Source: JAVBKV01 sp031553885 (GTDB lineage Bacteria; Bacteroidota; Bacteroidia; Bacteroidales; Azobacteroidaceae). From it: a stretch of 61,672 bases of DNA. A model generated the notes under the pieces. It was not told the DNA's origin. It saw nothing but the letters and a program-made list of their open reading frames with translations, and ran no database searches. The DNA is taken from contig JAVBKV010000012.1 in the NCBI GenBank assembly GCA_031553885.1, positions 1 to 61,672 of the forward strand, read 5' to 3'. This document shows positions 8,121-15,991 of this stretch, piece after piece. A program made the translations under genes and the position numbers. Each line of letters begins with the position of its first letter. Position 1 is the stretch's first letter.

Positions 8121-8351
8121 TTACTTTTTGGCAAACAATTTTTTAAGTACTCTATAGACCCTGAAAATTCCGTAAAAGGCCAGTAAAATTCCTAAAGCAA
8201 TCCGAATGGATCCGTTCACTGCTTCTGCAAATATATCGGTGAACAGGAAAATCCCGGCAAAAGCCAAATAAAACACAGACATGACACATTCGAAAATGTT
8301 TCGGCTCAGGTTCTGTCCAGCAAGTCTTTCCGTATTTTCGGTCCTTCTCAT
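8121..8351 (-). CDS. Small two-helix membrane protein
   Basis: Protein of 76 aa with two hydrophobic segments (about residues 19-41 and 48-66) and a basic tail ending VLKKLFAKK. I do not recognise the family. It starts 8 bases after tonB and is followed by a 170-base gap before the PstS-like gene, so it is very likely co-transcribed with tonB. It could be an accessory subunit of the TonB complex, but the sequence gives no direct sign of function. Confidence 0.7.
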   Translation of the reverse strand: MRRTENTERLAGQNLSRNIFECVMSVFYLAFAGIFLFTDIFAEAVNGSIRIALGILLAFYGIFRVYRVLKKLFAKK

Positions 8352-8359
8352 GTTGAATA

Positions 8360-9190
8360 TTAGTTGTTTTTCAGTTGGAAAAATACCGGCAATGTAAAGT
8401 AAACATACACCGGAATACCGTTTTGTTTACCAGGAGTCCATTTGGGCATTTTTTTCACTACACGCATAGCTTCCTTGTCACAACTGGGGTCCAGGGACTT
8501 TACAATTTCTACCTGATCGATAGATCCATCCGGAGTAACAACGAAACGCAACGTTACACGTCCTTGAATTCCCTGTTCCTGAGCAATTGTCGGATACACA
8601 AGAGCATTATTCAACCACTTGAACAGTTCTTTTTCACCACCCGGGAATTGAGGGGGAACCTCCGCCCGGTCAAGAACTTGCGGTTTCTTTTCTTCTTGCA
8701 CAACTACCTGGTGATCTTTCAGGTCGGCAATATCAATACCACCCTCTTTCACACCTTCTACGTTTGCAACAGAAATATCCACTTTACTCTCAGTTAATTC
8801 TTCCTGAGTTTTCATCAAATCGTCATCAGCAACTTCTTCGTCCGCTTTAATAACAGGAGGTGTCAGCTTAACTGTCTCCTTGAGTTGAGGAGGAGGAGGA
8901 ACATTTTCCAACTGCTTGATCTGATTTTCTTCATGAACTTCTTCCTTCATATCCAAAGCAGACAAATCCACCTCTGTTGTTTCTGAGATTACTTCTGCTT
9001 TCGGTATAACCGATTGAATCAACGACGGAAGAAAAATCAATGCAAGACCTGCAACAGCAACTATAATCATCGACCGGATGTGTCTCCTGGACGATGTTTT
9101 TCGCAGATAGTACGCTCCGTAATTTTGATTCTTACCTTCAAATACTAAGTCGCACCACGCGTCCGAGTTCAAATCTATATCTCTTACCAT
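8360..9190 (-). CDS. tonB: TonB energy transducer
   Basis: Protein of 276 aa that carries energy from the ExbB/ExbD proton channel to outer-membrane transporters. A cytoplasmic N-terminus of about 38 residues precedes one membrane helix (about 39-60, MIIVAVAGLALIFLPSLIQS). A Pro/Glu/Lys-rich periplasmic linker follows (VPPPPQLKETVKLTPPVIKA). The TonB C-terminal domain occupies about 185-276, with FPGGEKELFKWLNN, a GRVTLRFVVTPDGSI-type strand and KMPKWTPGKQNGIPV. It follows exbD by 25 bases. The cytoplasmic extension starting MVRDIDLNSDAWCDLVFEGK is typical of Bacteroidetes TonB proteins. Confidence 0.93.
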   Translation of the reverse strand: MVRDIDLNSDAWCDLVFEGKNQNYGAYYLRKTSSRRHIRSMIIVAVAGLALIFLPSLIQSVIPKAEVISETTEVDLSALDMKEEVHEENQIKQLENVPPPPQLKETVKLTPPVIKADEEVADDDLMKTQEELTESKVDISVANVEGVKEGGIDIADLKDHQVVVQEEKKPQVLDRAEVPPQFPGGEKELFKWLNNALVYPTIAQEQGIQGRVTLRFVVTPDGSIDQVEIVKSLDPSCDKEAMRVVKKMPKWTPGKQNGIPVYVYFTLPVFFQLKNN

Positions 9191-9215
9191 AATTTCTCAG
9201 TTTTTTGTGATACGA

Positions 9216-9896
9216 TTATTTACTTAGCTCTTTCATTTGAGCCTCCGTCAGGTACTCAGTATTACCTGTTTTCTTATACATCAGGTGTCGGTCACCATCG
9301 GCTATATCCACAATCGCATAAGCTCCGATGTTACAAACCAACATTTCATCCAATGCATCCACCAAGTTTTTGTAACTGGATAGGTCCGAAGGCTTAATCA
9401 TTACTGTTGGAGCCAGGTTCTTTTTCTTAGCTTCATCCTGTATTTTTGAGGATTCTTCATTGAATTGCTGCTCTGTAATCTCCTTTTCTGTCAGTTTGAT
9501 TTTTAACTCCCGGATCTCCCGGTTTACACCTGCATTCCTTTCGAGCAATAACGCTCTCAATCCTTCAGCGGAATAGCTGGATTCTATCAGGAAAGTCGGA
9601 TCTTCATACTTTTCTGTATTCGGCATACCCAAATAATAGAAAACCTGATCGTCTCCTCCGAGAATGATAGTAACTGCTGTAGATTCCCTGATCTTATTTT
9701 CCTCACCTTCTTTCACATCATCGATTGAAGGCATGTTTATATTCATTGTCTGAGGCTTGCTCAAAGACGTACAAAACATAAAAAATGTAATCAGCAACAT
9801 GTTCATATCCACCATGGGAGTAAAGTCCACACGCAGATTTACTTTTTTCTGTTTATTTTTTCCGCCGCCTCCTTTATCAGTATTTATTTCTGCCAT
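9216..9896 (-). CDS. exbD: ExbD-family biopolymer transport protein (second copy)
   Basis: Protein of 226 aa with a basic N-terminus, one membrane helix (about 27-45) carrying the proton-pathway aspartate in RVDFTPMVDMNMLLITFFMF, and a periplasmic domain. It is longer than a standard ExbD of about 140 aa. The extra part (about 105-160) is rich in Lys and Glu and predicted helical (REIRELKIKLTEKEITEQQF). It is the third gene of the operon, 28 bases after the first exbD. Two ExbD paralogues suggest a mixed ExbD dimer inside the ExbB ring. Confidence 0.92.
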   Translation of the reverse strand: MAEINTDKGGGGKNKQKKVNLRVDFTPMVDMNMLLITFFMFCTSLSKPQTMNINMPSIDDVKEGEENKIRESTAVTIILGGDDQVFYYLGMPNTEKYEDPTFLIESSYSAEGLRALLLERNAGVNREIRELKIKLTEKEITEQQFNEESSKIQDEAKKKNLAPTVMIKPSDLSSYKNLVDALDEMLVCNIGAYAIVDIADGDRHLMYKKTGNTEYLTEAQMKELSK

Positions 9897-9924
9897 AATT
9901 TTGTTCTTTTAGTCAAAAAAATAC

Positions 9925-10542
9925 TTATTCTTCAACAGCGGCACTTGATCCCGCTTTCAAGCTGGTAATCAATTTATACCTGTTTTTACGCATCTTTCTC
10001 AAATCGTCCATCACTTTCTTAATGACCGGGTAAGGAGTCGTTTTATCGGCTTTAATCGCCAATTCCAGGTCCGGATTAACTTCCGTAGCATGTTTTACCC
10101 AGCGTTGAAACTGGTTATCTATGCTATCGCTCGGAATACCCAGGGTTTTCACAACTGCATCCTGTTTTTCTGAAGGCAGTTCCAAAAAGCCCTTCATACT
10201 GGTTATTGGCACCCCGAAAGAAACCAGCGTCTTGAACTTACTTATTTCCTTGTCACTAAAGGTGATGTTGTAGTCTTCTCCGACCCTCCTCAGTGTATTA
10301 ACCTTATCTGCATCTCTATCTAGAGACATAAAAATCTTACCGGTAGGTTCTATCAGAATAGTGAGAACATCAGTCTCCGGTATCTTTTTTTCAGAAACCG
10401 ATCCCGGGGTAATAACCTGTACCGGTTCTTTTTTGATAAAAGTCGACGTTAACATGAAGAAAGTAAGCAAAAGAACAGTCACGTCACTCATCGCCGTCAT
10501 GTCGATGAATGTGCTTTTCCTTTTTACTTTTACTTTAGGCAT
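9925..10542 (-). CDS. exbD: ExbD-family biopolymer transport protein (first copy)
   Basis: Protein of 205 aa. It has a Lys-rich N-terminus, one membrane helix (about 14-34, FIDMTAMSDVTVLLLTFFML) with the conserved Asp of the ExbD proton path, and an enlarged periplasmic domain ending LAIKADKTTPYPVIKKVMDD, which matches the ExbD C-terminal motif. It lies 14 bases after exbB. Sequence identity with the neighbouring ExbD appears low outside the membrane helix, so the duplication is old and the two copies are probably not redundant. Confidence 0.92.
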   Translation of the reverse strand: MPKVKVKRKSTFIDMTAMSDVTVLLLTFFMLTSTFIKKEPVQVITPGSVSEKKIPETDVLTILIEPTGKIFMSLDRDADKVNTLRRVGEDYNITFSDKEISKFKTLVSFGVPITSMKGFLELPSEKQDAVVKTLGIPSDSIDNQFQRWVKHATEVNPDLELAIKADKTTPYPVIKKVMDDLRKMRKNRYKLITSLKAGSSAAVEE

Positions 10543-10556
10543 ATAACTATCGCTTA

Positions 10557-11369
10557 TTAATTTTTATGCGTTGCAGCATATGTTTGTACAATTGAGAATC
10601 CCATTTCATCGATCGCATACGTAATGTTATCGATTTTTCCGGTAAAATAGCTATAAGAAATAATAGCCAATGCACCGGTTGCAATACCAAGAGCTGTATT
10701 TACAAGAGCTTCCGAAATACCGGCAGCCAGCTGAACAGAGTCAGGAGCTCCTTCTTGAGACATAGCGCCGAAAGAACGGATCATACCCAATACAGTTCCC
10801 AACAATCCGAAAAGAGTACCCAACGTAGAAATAGTCGCAACAACCGGCAGGTTTTGTTCCATAGTAGGAAGTTCCAATGCAGTAGCTTCTTCTACTTCTT
10901 TTTGAATAGCCAATAATTTTTGTTCTTTGGTTACGTCTGCAGGAGCAGTTTCCATTTCTTCATATTTTTTCAAACCGGCAGATACCACAGCTGCTACTGA
11001 TCCTTTTTGTTTGGAACAAAGAGCTTCTGCAGTTTTCAAATCACCTTTAGACAATTGTTCTTTCAAATCGTATACGAAATTGATCAGATTACCTTTTCCT
11101 TTAGCTCTTCCGATAGCAAAGAAACGTTCCACGCTCAATGCAAGAACAGTTAAAAGAAGCGTAATAACGATCATAACGTTATACCCTCCTTTAAAAACAG
11201 TACCAAACATATCTAAGGGGTGATTGTTTGTATCTCCATTCACGAAGTGACTTTTATCTCCGAGAATAAGGAAATAAAATGATGATGCTAAAATAGCGCA
11301 GCAAAAAATGATAATACCTGCTGAAATACCACGAGATTTTTTACCTTCTCTTTTCTTGTTTGCTTCCAT
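10557..11369 (-). CDS. exbB: ExbB/TolQ/MotA-family proton channel protein
   Basis: Protein of 270 aa with membrane helices at about 17-37, 60-82, 165-195 and 215-240. The MotA/TolQ/ExbB motif is clear: NLPVVATISTLGTLFGLLGT, then VLGMIRSF and LAAGISEALVNTALGIATGA. With the two ExbD proteins it forms the inner-membrane proton channel that powers TonB. It is the first gene of the seven-gene operon. Two candidate promoters lie upstream (11445-11452 and 11631-11660). Confidence 0.93.
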   Translation of the reverse strand: MEANKKREGKKSRGISAGIIIFCCAILASSFYFLILGDKSHFVNGDTNNHPLDMFGTVFKGGYNVMIVITLLLTVLALSVERFFAIGRAKGKGNLINFVYDLKEQLSKGDLKTAEALCSKQKGSVAAVVSAGLKKYEEMETAPADVTKEQKLLAIQKEVEEATALELPTMEQNLPVVATISTLGTLFGLLGTVLGMIRSFGAMSQEGAPDSVQLAAGISEALVNTALGIATGALAIISYSYFTGKIDNITYAIDEMGFSIVQTYAATHKN

Positions 11370-11444
11370 AAAATAATGTGTTCGTTTAAGTTAGATAAAT
11401 TTAAGTTTAATTAAAATATTTTGTTTTTTTAAATTTCAATGATG

Positions 11445-11452
11445 CAAATATA
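11445..11452 (-). promoter_or_regulatory. Proximal candidate -7 box for exbB
   Basis: The minus strand reads TATATTTG about 75 bases before the exbB start. No TTTG is seen at 19-21 bases. Confidence 0.4.
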
Positions 11453-11630
11453 ACAAAATTATAATACAATTCTATAAAAAAGAAATTTATTGCGTAGAAA
11501 ATTCATACAGAACTACATTTTAGTAAGCCAACGAATTCATGAAGATGTGTTTTTCACAATAATACTAACTTTTTCAATAATTGCTCTTTTAAAAACGGTC
11601 TTTTTTAATTTAAGTCCATTAATTACAGTC

Positions 11631-11660
11631 CAAAGGTAAGTTTTTCTATCATTCACACAA
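11631..11660 (-). promoter_or_regulatory. Distal candidate promoter of the exbB operon
   Basis: The minus strand has TTG (11660-11658), a 19-base spacer and TACCTTTG (11638-11631), a reasonable match to the Bacteroidales consensus. Confidence 0.45.
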
Positions 11661-11826
11661 TTATTTTAAGTGTTATTTTTTTTCAACAAAAATATAAAAA
11701 ACCATAACAAACGAACAATCAAACAAATACACGACTACTCAAAATTAATTCTGATAAAAGAAAAATTGTGATTTATTTATCCTCAGGTATTCCGGACCGG
11801 TATTTTGAAAGGAAAGCAAAAACGTT

Positions 11827-12888
11827 TTACTCAACCGGGAATGTACGTTTTTCTCTGGCACTTCGAACAGCTAATTCTATGATTTTTATTACATCCCGCG
11901 ACTCTTCCGGTTTTACAGCCAAGAGGATATTCCCTCCAATCGCATCACGCAAATTGACAAAAAAATCGGAATAACTACCCGGTTCGCTTTCCACAGTCAT
12001 GGTAACCGGCAATCCATTTAATTCTGTGGTTAAGGTCCCCCACTGAGAAGATGGTTCTTTTCCCCAGTCTTTTTCGGCCGGGACTCGTCCTGCATCCAGG
12101 TGTCCTTCCTGAACATCCTGTCCATATTTGACAAACGAGCCCTTTTTTCCATGAACCAGGAAATTCGGTCCCGGAGTACGCAACAACATTCCGGAATGCA
12201 GGTAAACCGTTAAATCTGCATACTGCAAAGTCAGCATGAAATAATCATCGATCCGGGTATTATCGCGCTGATAACGGATATTGGCAGTTACCTCCAACGG
12301 CATTCCAAACAACTGAAGAGCCTGATCAATCAAATGCGATCCCAGATCATACAAGACTCCCGATCCGGCCCGGTTCTCTTCTTTCCACTTCTTAGGCCTC
12401 AGATAAGGAACATAACGATCATAACAGGCCGTATATTCAACCAGGTCGCCCAAAGCGCCTGACGCCAGTACCTTTTTCAGGGTTTTAAAATCAGCAGTCC
12501 ACCTGCGGTTTTGATAAACCGTAAGTATTTTTCCCTGCGTATTTGCCAGTGTGATCAACTCATTGGCCTCAGATGTAGTTACGGTAAAGGGTTTATCCAC
12601 CACCACATGTTTCCCTGCATTCAAAGCTGCTTTTGCCAGCTCATAATGCGTTTCATTCGGAGTAAGTATAAAAACCAGGTCAATGGATGGATCCGCCAGA
12701 ATCGCTTCTGTTGTGGATACAATTTCCGTATCCGGATAAATCGAACAGGCATGCTCAATAAAAGCCGGAGTTGTAGTCTTAATCTTGGACAATACAAAAC
12801 CGGGAACATGCTGAATGAAAGGAGCGTGGAAAATGCGTCCCGCCATGCCATAACCAATCAGTCCGGTATATATAAGCCGATTATTCAT
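11827..12888 (-). CDS. Gfo/Idh/MocA-family NAD(P)-dependent oxidoreductase
   Basis: Protein of 353 aa. The N-terminal Rossmann fold starts YTGLIGYGMAGRIFHAPFIQ. The catalytic-lysine motif is VVDKPFTVTTSEANELI (usual form EKP). The C-terminal substrate domain has GSGVLYDLGSHLIDQALQLF with the usual Asp/His pair. The wording resembles the YdgJ-type branch, whose members oxidise sugars or inositols with NAD(P). It begins 6 bases after nuoN and is almost certainly read from the nuo operon, although it is not a subunit of complex I. The substrate cannot be read from sequence. Confidence 0.9.
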   Translation of the reverse strand: MNNRLIYTGLIGYGMAGRIFHAPFIQHVPGFVLSKIKTTTPAFIEHACSIYPDTEIVSTTEAILADPSIDLVFILTPNETHYELAKAALNAGKHVVVDKPFTVTTSEANELITLANTQGKILTVYQNRRWTADFKTLKKVLASGALGDLVEYTACYDRYVPYLRPKKWKEENRAGSGVLYDLGSHLIDQALQLFGMPLEVTANIRYQRDNTRIDDYFMLTLQYADLTVYLHSGMLLRTPGPNFLVHGKKGSFVKYGQDVQEGHLDAGRVPAEKDWGKEPSSQWGTLTTELNGLPVTMTVESEPGSYSDFFVNLRDAIGGNILLAVKPEESRDVIKIIELAVRSAREKRTFPVE

Positions 12889-12894
12889 ATATTT

Positions 12895-14325
12895 TTACAT
12901 TCCGAAAGTGATCGATCCGGTATATTCGTAAATGCAACTGATGAAACCAATAGCCAAAATACCAACCGTACAAAGGACCAGACTCACTTTGTTGTAGCCA
13001 TCCGTTACAAAACGTCCGGCAGCATCCGGTTCACTTTCCTTGATAAACATAGCCTTGATTATCAACAAGTAATAATACAGCGAAATAACAGTATTCAACA
13101 ACGCTATAAATACCAGCAGAAAATAGTCCTGATCAGCAGCGGCCATGAAGATAAAGAACTTACTGAAGAACCCGGCAAAGAAAGGAATTCCTCCCAATGA
13201 GAACACAGCCAGCATCATCACCATGCTCAATTTCGGATTGGATTTATACAACCCGTTAAAAGCGGAAATAAGTGTATTGCCGTTGGATTTGTTTTCAACA
13301 GCTGTAATGACTCCGAATGCAGCCAGGTTGGAAAACACATATACCAGCACATAATAAACGACAGCAGTCATCCCTTGGGCCGTTCCGGCAATAATACCCA
13401 ATAGAATATATCCGGCCTGTGAAATCGAAGAAAAAGCAAAGAAACGCTTGATGTCTTTTTGACGAACGGCGAACAGGTTACCCAATGTAATTGTAATTAC
13501 CGACAACCACCATAAAATCGTAGTCCATTCCGCTGCTATATTTCCGAAGACCTTGTATAATGCAAAAATCAGGGCAAAGGCTGCTGCACCTTTAGATACC
13601 ACAGAAAGGTAAGCCGTCACGCTGGTAGGCGCACCTTCGTAAACGTCGGCTGTCCACAAATGGAAAGGAACCAGTGAAAGTTTGAATCCCAGACCTGAAA
13701 AGAAAAATACGAATCCCAGGACAACCAGGGGCTCTGCAACTACACCGGCTGTCATATCGGAAAAATACATCGTACCCAATGCTCCGTATAAGAAAGACAA
13801 TCCAAATAAAGTAATTCCAGAAGATAATGCAGAAACAAGGATATATTTCACACCGGCTTCTGCTGACTTCTCTTTGTATTTATTGAATGCTGCCAAACAT
13901 GCTAAAGGAAGGGAAGCGGTTTCCATACCGATGTATAACATCATGAAATTACCGGCCGATACCATCAGGTACATACCCAGTAAAGTCACCAGGGTAATGG
14001 TAAAAAATTCTCCTTTTTTATGTATGGTATCCTGCTCTTTCAGCCAGCCGTTGGTTTGCAGGAAGACAATCAGGGTGGCAATATTCAGGATGCTTTTCAT
14101 CCATGTGGTTATTTCCGAACTGACATACATACCTCCAAAAGCTTCGCCAGCCGGAGAAGCCAAACAAAAGCCCAGAACGGTATGAACTGCAAATAACGCA
14201 CATGCGACAGGCAAAAACCACTGTTTGCCTTTTTCCGAACAGAAAACATCATATAGAAACAGAATGACAAACACGGCCATCAATCCCATTTCCTGTTGCA
14301 TCAATAAAAAGTTGTCGAAATTCAT
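12895..14325 (-). CDS. nuoN: NADH-quinone oxidoreductase-type complex I subunit N
   Basis: Protein of 476 aa with about 14 membrane helices, one of three antiporter-like proton-pumping subunits of complex I. Typical stretches are YIGMETASLPLACLAAFNKY (Glu of helix 5), VPFHLWTADVYEGAPTSVTA with the broken helix 7, and KDIKRFFAFSSISQAGYILL with its key Lys. It is the last nuo gene, separated from nuoM by an 86-base AT palindrome. Confidence 0.95.
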   Translation of the reverse strand: MNFDNFLLMQQEMGLMAVFVILFLYDVFCSEKGKQWFLPVACALFAVHTVLGFCLASPAGEAFGGMYVSSEITTWMKSILNIATLIVFLQTNGWLKEQDTIHKKGEFFTITLVTLLGMYLMVSAGNFMMLYIGMETASLPLACLAAFNKYKEKSAEAGVKYILVSALSSGITLFGLSFLYGALGTMYFSDMTAGVVAEPLVVLGFVFFFSGLGFKLSLVPFHLWTADVYEGAPTSVTAYLSVVSKGAAAFALIFALYKVFGNIAAEWTTILWWLSVITITLGNLFAVRQKDIKRFFAFSSISQAGYILLGIIAGTAQGMTAVVYYVLVYVFSNLAAFGVITAVENKSNGNTLISAFNGLYKSNPKLSMVMMLAVFSLGGIPFFAGFFSKFFIFMAAADQDYFLLVFIALLNTVISLYYYLLIIKAMFIKESEPDAAGRFVTDGYNKVSLVLCTVGILAIGFISCIYEYTGSITFGM

Positions 14326-14331
14326 CTTTTT

Positions 14332-14411
14332 TAAATTAAGAATGAAGAATGAAGAATTAAAAATGAAGAATTTTCAACTTCCATTTTTAATTTTTCATTT
14401 TTAATTTTTCA
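14332..14411. repeat. AT palindrome in the nuoM-nuoN spacer
   Basis: Almost pure A+T inverted repeat built from GAAAAATTAAAAAT-like units on one side and complementary ATTTTTAATTCTTC units on the other. It starts directly at the nuoM stop codon. See the separate finding on the five nuo spacers. Confidence 0.7.
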
Positions 14412-15893
14412 TTATATAATCGCCAGTTTTTCAATAATCGGCGCTAAACTGTTACTTATTATCTCCGAAACTCCCGAGGGATATAACCCCATGGCTGCAA
14501 TAGCCACGATCAACCCCACTGCCGATACTTTTTCGTACCAGGTAGCATCGGGCAAACCAATGTGATGTTCATCCTGAACCGGACCGTATAATATTTTACC
14601 TACCGTACGCAAAATATAGACCGCTGTAATTACAATCGAACAACAAGCAGCAATAGTCAGCACACGGTAGAATGTATCAGCATGTTGGAACGAGCCGACA
14701 AAAATGGTCATTTCCGCGACGAATCCGCTCAAGCCGGGAAGACCTAAGGAGGCCAAACCTGCAATTACGTAACACACCGAGGCAAAAGGCATGATCTTCA
14801 TCAAACCTCCCATTTCCCGGATATCACGGGTGTGCGTACGTCCGTAGATCAATCCGATCAGCGCAAAGAACAAGGCTGTCATCAAACCGTGAGAAAGCAT
14901 TTGCATGATGGCTCCGGTCATCGCTGTCTGGTTCATCATCAGAATGGCAAAAAGAACCAATCCGCAGTGGCTCACAGACGAATAAGCATTGATGTATTTC
15001 AGGTCAGTCTGCACCACAGCGCTGAATGCTCCGTAAACCACACTGATACCTGTCAGGATCAGGAAGATCCAACCTAATTCATGAGCTGCTTCCGGCATTA
15101 AGTAAATAGCTACACGGAAACATCCGTATCCTCCCAGTTTCATCAATACTCCGGCATGGAGCATGGATACTGCCGTCGGCGCCGAAGCGTGACCGTCGGG
15201 CGACCAGGTATGAAAAGGAAATAAAGCCCCCAACACACCGAATCCCAGAAATGTGGCAGGGAAAATCCAACGTTGAGCTTCAATGGGAATATGTAAGTTA
15301 TTCGCAATTTCCAGTAAGTTCATGGACGAATGACCGGATGCATAATAGATTCCTAAAATACCGATCAACAGGAAAGCTGATCCTCCCATCAACATCAGGG
15401 TCAGTTTCATCGCTGAATATTCTTTCTTGCCGGTTCCCCAGAGACCGATCAGCAAATACATCGGGATCAGTGCTATTTCATAGAAGAAAAACATGGTAAA
15501 CAGGTCAATGGATATGAAGAATCCGAATACTCCGATCGAAAGCAGGCAATACCAGAGGAAGTATTCTTTGGCCATATTCATGTTCCAGGAAGAAAATACA
15601 CCTGTAAAAACAATGATTGAAGACAACACCAACATCACTACCGATATTCCGTCGACACCCACCGCATAACAAATATTCAACGGTGCATACCAAACCGTGC
15701 TGGAAACAAATAACATCTCATCACTCGAAACAGCTCTCTGTTGAACAAACATGACCGTCAACACCGAAGCCAATACCAACAATGCCGAAGCCCCGGTAAC
15801 CATGACAGTACGTATCTGCTGCATATTCCTGCTGATAAACAGGAAGATAATCATCAATACAGGAACCAGTACAAATAAAGACAATATATTCAT
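14412..15893 (-). CDS. nuoM: Complex I subunit M
   Basis: Protein of 493 aa with about 14 membrane helices, the middle antiporter-like pump of complex I. It shows the expected SIDLFTMFFFYEIALIPMYL (conserved Glu), FPFHTWSPDGHASAPTAVSM and LKYINAYSSVSHCGLVLFAI motifs. The helices carry the Lys/Glu/His chain along which protons move. It lies between nuoL and nuoN, each gap holding an AT palindrome. Confidence 0.95.
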   Translation of the reverse strand: MNILSLFVLVPVLMIIFLFISRNMQQIRTVMVTGASALLVLASVLTVMFVQQRAVSSDEMLFVSSTVWYAPLNICYAVGVDGISVVMLVLSSIIVFTGVFSSWNMNMAKEYFLWYCLLSIGVFGFFISIDLFTMFFFYEIALIPMYLLIGLWGTGKKEYSAMKLTLMLMGGSAFLLIGILGIYYASGHSSMNLLEIANNLHIPIEAQRWIFPATFLGFGVLGALFPFHTWSPDGHASAPTAVSMLHAGVLMKLGGYGCFRVAIYLMPEAAHELGWIFLILTGISVVYGAFSAVVQTDLKYINAYSSVSHCGLVLFAILMMNQTAMTGAIMQMLSHGLMTALFFALIGLIYGRTHTRDIREMGGLMKIMPFASVCYVIAGLASLGLPGLSGFVAEMTIFVGSFQHADTFYRVLTIAACCSIVITAVYILRTVGKILYGPVQDEHHIGLPDATWYEKVSAVGLIVAIAAMGLYPSGVSEIISNSLAPIIEKLAII

Positions 15894-15900
15894 AAATAGT

Positions 15901-15991
15901 GAATTAAGAATTAAAAATTAAAAATCAAGAACTTATTTTCAGCGATATTTCTCTTAATTTTTAATTTTTAATTTTTCATTTTTAATTCTTA
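15901..15991. repeat. AT palindrome in the nuoL-nuoM spacer
   Basis: Left arm GAATTAAGAATTAAAAATTA and onward pairs with a right arm of TTAATTTTTAATTTTTAATT type ending in TTTTTAATTCTTA. The end of the right arm contains the nuoL stop codon. Confidence 0.75.

Larger units (their letters stand above)
11370..11826. other. AT-rich intergenic region upstream of exbB
   Basis: This 457-base region has very low G+C and no gene that I can support. It carries two tandem candidate promoters for exbB and the end of the nuo-dehydrogenase transcript. No clear terminator hairpin is visible after the dehydrogenase stop at 11827. If the distal promoter is used, exbB has a leader of about 250 bases. Confidence 0.5.

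Noticed and set aside
11768..11974. 68-codon plus frame at the end of the dehydrogenase gene
   Set aside because: It is antisense to the dehydrogenase C-terminus, with no promoter and no family features.
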